Of a stretch of DNA of 36,417 nucleotides, positions 31,418 through 36,417 are shown piece by piece. The stretch is taken from contig CAZOMM010000011.1 in NCBI GenBank assembly GCA_964581165.1, forward strand, positions 1 to 36,417, written 5' to 3'. Origin of the DNA: CAZPAN01 sp964581165. GTDB lineage: Bacteria > Actinomycetota > Coriobacteriia > Coriobacteriales > CADBOM01. Under the pieces are notes generated by a model. The model ran no database searches. It was given only the letters and a program-made list of their open reading frames with translations, and was not told the DNA's origin. The position numbers and the translations under genes are program-made. How positions within the stretch are numbered: position 1 is the stretch's first letter; each line of letters begins with the position of its first letter.

Positions 31418-32965
31418 ATGAAGAGGCGGAGTTCAGGCCACAACCTTAGCGATGCCGGCCTAGACCACATAGAAGAAGAGTGCGGAGTCTTTGGGATTTT
31501 TGCCCCTGGGCAAGATGTCTCAAGACTCGCTTATTTTGGCCTTCATGCTCTCCAGCATCGTGGACAGGAGTCGGCTGGAATTGCTGTTGGCGATGGTTTT
31601 ACGGTTACGGCCACCAAAGACATGGGCCTTGTTACGCAGGTCTTCGAAGAAGGAGATCTCTCTTCTCTCACAGGCGATGTGGCTTGTGGTCATTGTCGAT
31701 ATTCCACCAGTGGCGGACACAAGTCTTGGGAGGCCGCGCAGCCCCATCTTTGCTATCTTGGGCAGGAGATAATAGCTCTAGCTCACAATGGAACTCTCGT
31801 AAATACAGACAGCCTTAGAGGCGAGCTGATTGAGCGAAATATTTCTTTTCGCTCCAGCACAGACAGCGAGGTGGCTGCAAAGCTGATAGAGCATTTTACG
31901 CTTAAGGCTTCTCGTATGCGCGAGGGTATTCGCAAGACCATGGAGCTTATCGAGGGCGCTTATGCGATGGTGGTTATTACCAGCAGTGCTCTGTATGCTT
32001 TCCGCGATCCAAATGGGATCAGGCCGCTTTGCATAGGTAAGCTTTTGGATGGTAAGGGCTGGGTGGTTTCGTCCGAGACCTGCGCTCTAGACATTGTAGG
32101 TGCCGAATACGTTCGCGATGTGGAGCCAGGCGAGATTGTAAAAATTGACAAAAAAGGCCTAGTTGCCGAGCAGGGAGTTCCCCAAAGGCGACGGGCCGCT
32201 TGTATTTTTGAGTATGTTTATTTTGCGAGGCCCGACTCCATCATGGACGGTGCCGGTGTCTATCGAGCAAGGGAAGCTATGGGCAGAAGGCTTTCTGTTG
32301 AGGCACCCGTAGAAGCCGATATCGTTATTGGGGTTCCCGATTCTGGTGTGCCAGGTGCAATTGGCTATGCCAGAGAAAGCGGCATAGTTTATTCGGAGGG
32401 CATAATTAAAAACCGCTACATTGCCCGCACTTTTATTCAGCCAACCCAGGGCCTGCGTCAAATGGGGATTAGGCTCAAGCTCAACCCTTTGCCTTACACG
32501 CTTCGAAATCGCAGAGTTATTGTTGTTGACGACTCCATCGTTAGGGGCAACACCTCAAAGCAGCTTGTAACGATGCTGCGATCGGCCGGAGCCAAAGAAG
32601 TGCACATGAGAATTGTCTCGCCCCCCGTGATGTGGCCCTGCTTTTATGGGATAGATACCGATGTGCAAGATCAGTTGATTGCTGCCAGCATGTCGGTAGC
32701 CGAGATCTGCGAATTTATAGGAGCCGATTCTTTGGCCTACCTTTCGCTAGAGGGGCTAAAATCGTGCATCTACACCCAGACCCCCGGTTTTTGCACGGCT
32801 TGTTTTTCGGGGGATTATCCAGTGGAACTACCACCATCGCTAATGAAGAATAACTTTAAGGAAGGCATGACTCCCACTTGGTGGCCCAAGGAAGGATATG
32901 CAATGGATAGCTTGTGGAGCCTCGAAAAAGAGGAGCAATCATGTGTGAACAAAACAATCAAATAA
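31418..32965 (+). CDS. purF: Amidophosphoribosyltransferase
   Basis: The enzyme makes phosphoribosylamine from PRPP and glutamine, the first committed step of purine synthesis. The 515-residue protein begins with a 21-residue propeptide before the catalytic Cys22 (EECGVFGI), so the Ntn glutaminase domain should be activated by cleavage there. LQHRGQESAGI and the PRPP loop VVDDSIVRGNTSK follow. Cysteines near the C terminus (LKSCIYTQ, FCTACFSGDYP) suggest the Bacillus-type enzyme with an iron-sulfur cluster. The likely start is ATG 31418. The upstream ttatgtgaggg unit is duplicated (31383-31404), which doubles the Shine-Dalgarno-like AGGG. The end overlaps purM. Confidence 0.95.
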   Translation: MKRRSSGHNLSDAGLDHIEEECGVFGIFAPGQDVSRLAYFGLHALQHRGQESAGIAVGDGFTVTATKDMGLVTQVFEEGDLSSLTGDVACGHCRYSTSGGHKSWEAAQPHLCYLGQEIIALAHNGTLVNTDSLRGELIERNISFRSSTDSEVAAKLIEHFTLKASRMREGIRKTMELIEGAYAMVVITSSALYAFRDPNGIRPLCIGKLLDGKGWVVSSETCALDIVGAEYVRDVEPGEIVKIDKKGLVAEQGVPQRRRAACIFEYVYFARPDSIMDGAGVYRAREAMGRRLSVEAPVEADIVIGVPDSGVPGAIGYARESGIVYSEGIIKNRYIARTFIQPTQGLRQMGIRLKLNPLPYTLRNRRVIVVDDSIVRGNTSKQLVTMLRSAGAKEVHMRIVSPPVMWPCFYGIDTDVQDQLIAASMSVAEICEFIGADSLAYLSLEGLKSCIYTQTPGFCTACFSGDYPVELPPSLMKNNFKEGMTPTWWPKEGYAMDSLWSLEKEEQSCVNKTIK

Positions 32966-34020
32966 CTTATGAGGATTCAGGTGTCTCTATCAAGGCTGGT
33001 GCCGAGGCAGTTGATTTGATTGGAGACTCGGTAAAGTCTACAGCTAGACCCGAGGTGATAGGAGATATCGGCGGCTTTGGTGGACTTTTCTCAGCCGCTG
33101 CTTTTAAGGGCATGGATGATCCCATTTTGGTTTCTGGCACAGATGGTGTTGGAACCAAGATCAGGCTAGCTCAGCTTTTGCGCGACAGCTCCACTGTAGG
33201 AATTGATCTTGTGGCTATGTGCGCTAACGACGTGGTTGTTTGCGGAGCTGAGCCACTGTTTTTCTTGGACTACATAGCAATTGGCAAGCTTGAGCCAGAA
33301 TTTGTTTCTACCGTGGTCGCTGGGGTGGCCGAGGGCTGCAAGCAGGCAGGTTGTGCTCTTATTGGCGGTGAGATGGCTGAGCATCCTGGGGTTATGGATC
33401 CTGACGACTATGATCTTTCTGGTTTTTGTGTAGGCGTGGTTGATCGTCCTAAGATGATTGGACCCGATAAGGTAAAGCCGGGAGATGTGATTATTGGTCT
33501 AGCATCTTCGGGCCTGCACTCTAATGGATTTTCGCTAGTAAGACGTGCCATGGTGGAGCGTATGGATCTGGCAGTGCTAACTGCGCCCTGCGAACAGCTT
33601 GGGGGACGTTCAGTTGGAGCTACTTTGCTCGAGCCTACTCGCATTTATGTGAAGCCCTTGCTCGCAGCCCTCCGTGCTGGTTTGGATATTCATGCCTGTG
33701 CACATATCACCGGCGGAGGAATTACGGAGAATCTCGACCGCGCCTTACCTTCAGGAACTGTAGCTAAACTGCGCAGGGGATCGTGGCCTGTGCCAGAGAT
33801 CATTCAGATGGTTTGTTCGGCTGCTTCTCTTAGTGCTGAGGAGGCTTATAAGACCTTCAACATGGGTATTGGAATGTGTGTGATTTGCCCGCAAGAAGCA
33901 GTGTATGCTCTGATTTCGCACTTTGAATCTGCTGGCGAGAAGGCTTTTGTGGTTGGAGAGATTGTAGCTGGCGAGGATTCGAATGCTAAGGCTTATGTGG
34001 AATATATTGATGCCCTTTAA
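32941..34020 (+). CDS. purM: Phosphoribosylformylglycinamidine cyclo-ligase (AIR synthase)
   Basis: PurM closes the imidazole ring to give AIR. The 359-residue protein has the ATP-binding GTDGVGTK (residues 66-73), MCANDVVVCGAEPLFFLDYIA (in part), the GGEMAEHPGVM segment, GLASSGLHSNGFSLVR, and HITGGGITENLDRALP. ATG 32941 is preceded by AAAGAGGAG at 5-6 nt, and it overlaps the 3' end of purF by 25 nt, so the two are translationally linked. An upstream TTG at 32914 would extend it with no ribosome binding site. purN follows after a short repeat-rich spacer. Confidence 0.95.
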   Translation: MCEQNNQITYEDSGVSIKAGAEAVDLIGDSVKSTARPEVIGDIGGFGGLFSAAAFKGMDDPILVSGTDGVGTKIRLAQLLRDSSTVGIDLVAMCANDVVVCGAEPLFFLDYIAIGKLEPEFVSTVVAGVAEGCKQAGCALIGGEMAEHPGVMDPDDYDLSGFCVGVVDRPKMIGPDKVKPGDVIIGLASSGLHSNGFSLVRRAMVERMDLAVLTAPCEQLGGRSVGATLLEPTRIYVKPLLAALRAGLDIHACAHITGGGITENLDRALPSGTVAKLRRGSWPVPEIIQMVCSAASLSAEEAYKTFNMGIGMCVICPQEAVYALISHFESAGEKAFVVGEIVAGEDSNAKAYVEYIDAL

Positions 34021-34104
34021 GGATTCATGTTTGGCTGAGGTTTGAAAGGTGTTTGGCTGGGGCTTAACTGGTATCTAGCTGGGACTTGAGAGGTGCTGAT
34101 TTAA
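34021..34104. repeat. Degenerate repeat in the purM-purN spacer
   Basis: Three loose copies of a 22-24 bp unit of the type ggctggggcttaactggt follow the purM stop. The last one ends in GAGAGGTG, which serves as the purN ribosome binding site. No gene is seen. Confidence 0.65.
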
Positions 34105-34716
34105 ATGCTGTCGCTTGGAGTGCTAATTTCTGGCAGCGGAAGTAATTTACAAGCAATCATCGATGCAATTGATGCAGGAAAGCTTGATGCAAAAATCGCT
34201 TTGGTAGTTTCGTCAAATCCAAATGCTTATGGGATTGAGCGTGCTCGTAAGGCGGGGATCAGCTGTCTTGTAATGCAGGTTGAGGATTATTGCGAACCAG
34301 ATATTGCCGATGCTCGCATTGCCAAGGCCTTGTTAGATGCAGGTGTTGAATGTGTGGCCATGGCTGGTTATATGCGCATGGTAGGCGATGAGCTGCTAAA
34401 CACATTTCCCAATGCCATTGTTAACTTACATCCAGCACTTTTGCCGTCTTTTCCTGGAGCACACGGCATCTCCGATGCCTTTGAGCATGGGGTTAAAGTT
34501 ACAGGCATCACTGTGCATTTTGCTAACGCAGAGATGGATGCTGGCCCTATTATTGCTCAACAAGCAGTTGAGATTTTAGAAGACGATACTCTTGATACCT
34601 TAGAAGAGCGCATTCATGCAGCAGAACACGAGTTGTACCCCAAGGTTTTGCAGCTTATCGCCAAGGGCTTGGTAAGCGTTGCTTCTGATAACAAGGTCAA
34701 AATTGCTAGCGGCTAG
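34105..34716 (+). CDS. purN: Phosphoribosylglycinamide formyltransferase
   Basis: PurN transfers a formyl group from 10-formyl-THF to GAR. The 203-residue protein has GVLISGSGSNLQAI at the N terminus, the active-site Asn107 and His109 in IVNLHPALLPSFPGAHG, and Asp145 in VHFANAEMDAGPII, matching the catalytic Asn-His-Asp of the family. Start ATG 34105 lies behind GAGAGGTG. It is the last purine gene in the window; purH, purD, purL and purE are not present here. Confidence 0.95.
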   Translation: MLSLGVLISGSGSNLQAIIDAIDAGKLDAKIALVVSSNPNAYGIERARKAGISCLVMQVEDYCEPDIADARIAKALLDAGVECVAMAGYMRMVGDELLNTFPNAIVNLHPALLPSFPGAHGISDAFEHGVKVTGITVHFANAEMDAGPIIAQQAVEILEDDTLDTLEERIHAAEHELYPKVLQLIAKGLVSVASDNKVKIASG

Positions 34717-34874
34717 TATGGAATCTTAAAGAATGCCAAGGACTGACTCACCGGGAGACTAGAGGCACGGATTTTCTCACCCTTCATTAAGCCCTTCATT
34801 GAGCATGTCCTAGGTTCGAATAAGCATTTTATTTTTGATTTTGAATAATCACTCTACAGACACCAAGAAAAATC
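34717..34874. other. Convergent spacer between purN and the ATPase gene
   Basis: No gene is seen. It has a near-duplicated cccttcattaag (about 34780-34800) and an AT-rich run at about 34825-34850. No clear hairpin plus T-run terminator for either convergent gene was found. Confidence 0.4.
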
Positions 34875-36188
34875 CTACAAGAAAGCTGCCATATACACGG
34901 GAAGGTAGATTATCTGCTCTGTGCGCTCTACGTTTAGGCGATGAAGTACGATGGCGCGCTCAAGATGGTAGTTTTCTACCTCCATCAAGCGATCTAGTGC
35001 AGCGTGGCTGTGACTATGTTTGCCAGATTTCACTTCAACTGGAATAACTTTTGGAGAGCGGTAATCCTCGATAAGAAAATCAACTTCACCCATTTTTTTG
35101 CTGTTGAAGTAAAACAGCGAATCCCGACCATGTGCGCGCAGCTCCTGTGCAACTACGTTTTCAAAAGCCCAGCCCCAGTTGATCTCCTCACTTTTTAGCA
35201 GGAGTTTTTCGACATCTATGGGCGTAAACGTACTGAATAGCAATCCCACATCGTTTAGGTATAGCTTAAAAAAGCTACTTTCTACCGACATTTCAAGTGG
35301 AAACTGTGCTTCAGTTGCTCTTTTGACAGGCAATGCTACACCTGCATTTGCAAGCCAATCAAAATCCGAAGCTATGTTTTCGAAACGTTTCTTTTTGTCG
35401 ATGCCCGCCACTATGAAGCGTCGGTTTTCTTTGTTGAGCTGGGCAGGAATCGAATAAAAGATTGTTTTGACTCGCTGACTGCGCACAGGATCGTTAATGT
35501 AGCGAGTGATATCTGCACGGTATGCATTAAGGATACTGCTTTGACGCGCCCGCATTGCCTGGGTGTCGTGAGTGTCGATAAAGACCTGCACCGCTTCTGG
35601 CATGCCTCCCACCAATACATAAAGCCAAAACAAATCAGAGAATCTATTGTGGATGAAGTCTGGAACGGGTTGCTCATCACGATAGCAACTTTCAACTATC
35701 TCCCATAGTGAATCATCAACACCGTTTGCCCAGCAAAATTCTTCAAAGTCAAGCGGAAACATCTCAGCAATATCGATGGTTCCAACCGGAAGTGAGCGAA
35801 AGTCGTAAGCCTCAATCCCAAGCATAGAGCCAGAATAGGCAACATCAAAGCGCTCATCTTGCGCTAGATAGCGCATCCAAGTAATTGCGTCACCACAGCG
35901 CTGTACCTCATCAAAGAAAAGCAGGGTTTTGCCATCTATTAGAGGAGAGGAGGCAAAGGCCGTTACTCTCATGATTAGATCATCAAGGCTGGTTGCCTGA
36001 GTTATAACGTTTATGGCTTCTGGTCTTTCTACAAAATCGATCTTGATCAGGTTTTTGTAGTTATCAGCCGCAAAGCGCTCTATACTGCTGGTCTTGCCGG
36101 TCTGGCGAGCTCCGGTAATCAGGATGCCCTGCTTGGTTTTAGTGCGCTTCCACTCTGCAAGCGTCTGTTCGATTTTTCTTTTTAGCAT
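34875..36188 (-). CDS. AAA ATPase with DUF4143 domain
   Basis: The 437-residue product is of the ATP-binding AAA_14/DUF4143 type found scattered through bacterial and archaeal genomes. Near the N terminus it has a Walker A (GARQTGKT, residues 26-33) and a Walker B (LLFFDEVQR, Asp93-Glu94). The C-terminal DUF4143 part ends with KKMGEVDFLIED and VIPVEVKSGK, which looks like a PD-(D/E)XK-type nuclease core. The cellular role of the family is not established. ATG 36188 is chosen because AGAGG lies 8 nt upstream and the family start (MLKRKIEQTLAEW) follows; the frame extends upstream but without homology. It is convergent with purN and has no partner gene nearby. Confidence 0.87.
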   Translation of the reverse strand: MLKRKIEQTLAEWKRTKTKQGILITGARQTGKTSSIERFAADNYKNLIKIDFVERPEAINVITQATSLDDLIMRVTAFASSPLIDGKTLLFFDEVQRCGDAITWMRYLAQDERFDVAYSGSMLGIEAYDFRSLPVGTIDIAEMFPLDFEEFCWANGVDDSLWEIVESCYRDEQPVPDFIHNRFSDLFWLYVLVGGMPEAVQVFIDTHDTQAMRARQSSILNAYRADITRYINDPVRSQRVKTIFYSIPAQLNKENRRFIVAGIDKKKRFENIASDFDWLANAGVALPVKRATEAQFPLEMSVESSFFKLYLNDVGLLFSTFTPIDVEKLLLKSEEINWGWAFENVVAQELRAHGRDSLFYFNSKKMGEVDFLIEDYRSPKVIPVEVKSGKHSHSHAALDRLMEVENYHLERAIVLHRLNVERTEQIIYLPVYMAAFL

Positions 36189-36417
36189 ATAAGCGGCCTC
36201 TTTGTGGGTAGTCTGTGGATAGTTAGCGTTTGCCCAACAATGATGTGCGTGGCTTGTATCGCGTGCTCTGTATTGCGGAGTCAATATTGTAAGGCTGATA
36301 TTTTAAGGCCAATCTGCAAAATTCGTATTCTAAAACGCCGAAAATCTGCAAAATTTAGATTCAGAAACGCTAGATATCTGCAAAAACGCAAAATTCAAAT
36401 CGCGACAATACGTTTGC
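36189..36417. repeat. Upstream region of the ATPase gene with about 32-bp direct repeats
   Basis: The string aatctgcaaaatt occurs at 36311 and 36343, and atctgcaaaa again at 36376, each followed by a looser ttc...aaacgc segment. The period is about 32 bp. The region is the 5' side of the minus-strand ATPase gene, so the repeats may be regulatory. The window ends inside the series, so their full number is unknown. No gene is seen. Confidence 0.65.

Noticed and set aside
36311..36400. Start of a CRISPR array at the window edge
   Set aside because: The repeated core is only about 10-13 bp, and the intervening parts resemble each other, unlike spacers. No cas gene is near.

Overview
The window looks like a chromosomal segment of an actinobacterium, most likely a Coriobacteriia-type (Eggerthellaceae/Atopobiaceae-like) member with roughly balanced GC. 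The pointers are an actinobacterial integration host factor (mIHF) gene next to gmk and rpoZ, Coriobacteriia-like omega and PurC sequences, a Tat-exported lipoprotein, and a class B sortase. This placement is inferred from protein character, not from a search. The 100-N gap flanked by the same 55 bp on both sides shows that this is a scaffolded draft or metagenome assembly.

Layout. (1) 2-1470: the 3' part of an unknown membrane protein gene, a strong terminator, and a tRNA-Leu(CAA) gene on the minus strand. (2) 1824-13293: a complete de novo pyrimidine operon, pyrR-pyrB-pyrC-carA-carB-pyrK-pyrD-pyrF-pyrE. It has a recognisable promoter and a PyrR-type attenuation leader (binding hairpin, antiterminator, terminator), and most genes overlap or nearly touch. 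(3) 13896-16364: mihF, gmk, rpoZ and thiI. (4) 16578-21449: competence genes comEA and comEC, then holA. (5) 21610-22953: purB, convergent with a minus-strand cytidylate-kinase-like gene, with a terminator between them. (6) 24333-29489: a Tat lipoprotein, an OmpR-type response regulator, and one continuous reading frame holding a sensor histidine kinase followed by a full-length PurC. (7) 29669-31327: a two-TM basic protein, a 42-residue single-TM protein and a class B sortase. (8) 31418-34716: purF, purM and purN. (9) 34875-36188 (minus): an AAA/DUF4143 ATPase.

Taken together, the pyr operon makes UMP from bicarbonate, glutamine and aspartate. It is probably feedback-controlled by PyrR sensing UMP or UTP on the leader RNA. 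Several de novo purine genes (purB, purC, purF, purM, purN) lie in the second half but are interleaved with envelope and signalling genes. The most unusual item is the histidine kinase-PurC reading frame, which carries a strong ribosome binding site just before the PurC start. A second genome-wide oddity is the large number of short tandem repeats. They fill most spacers, begin at the last codons of genes, and appear in frame as 7-, 13- and 5-residue units inside PyrK, ComEC and HolA.
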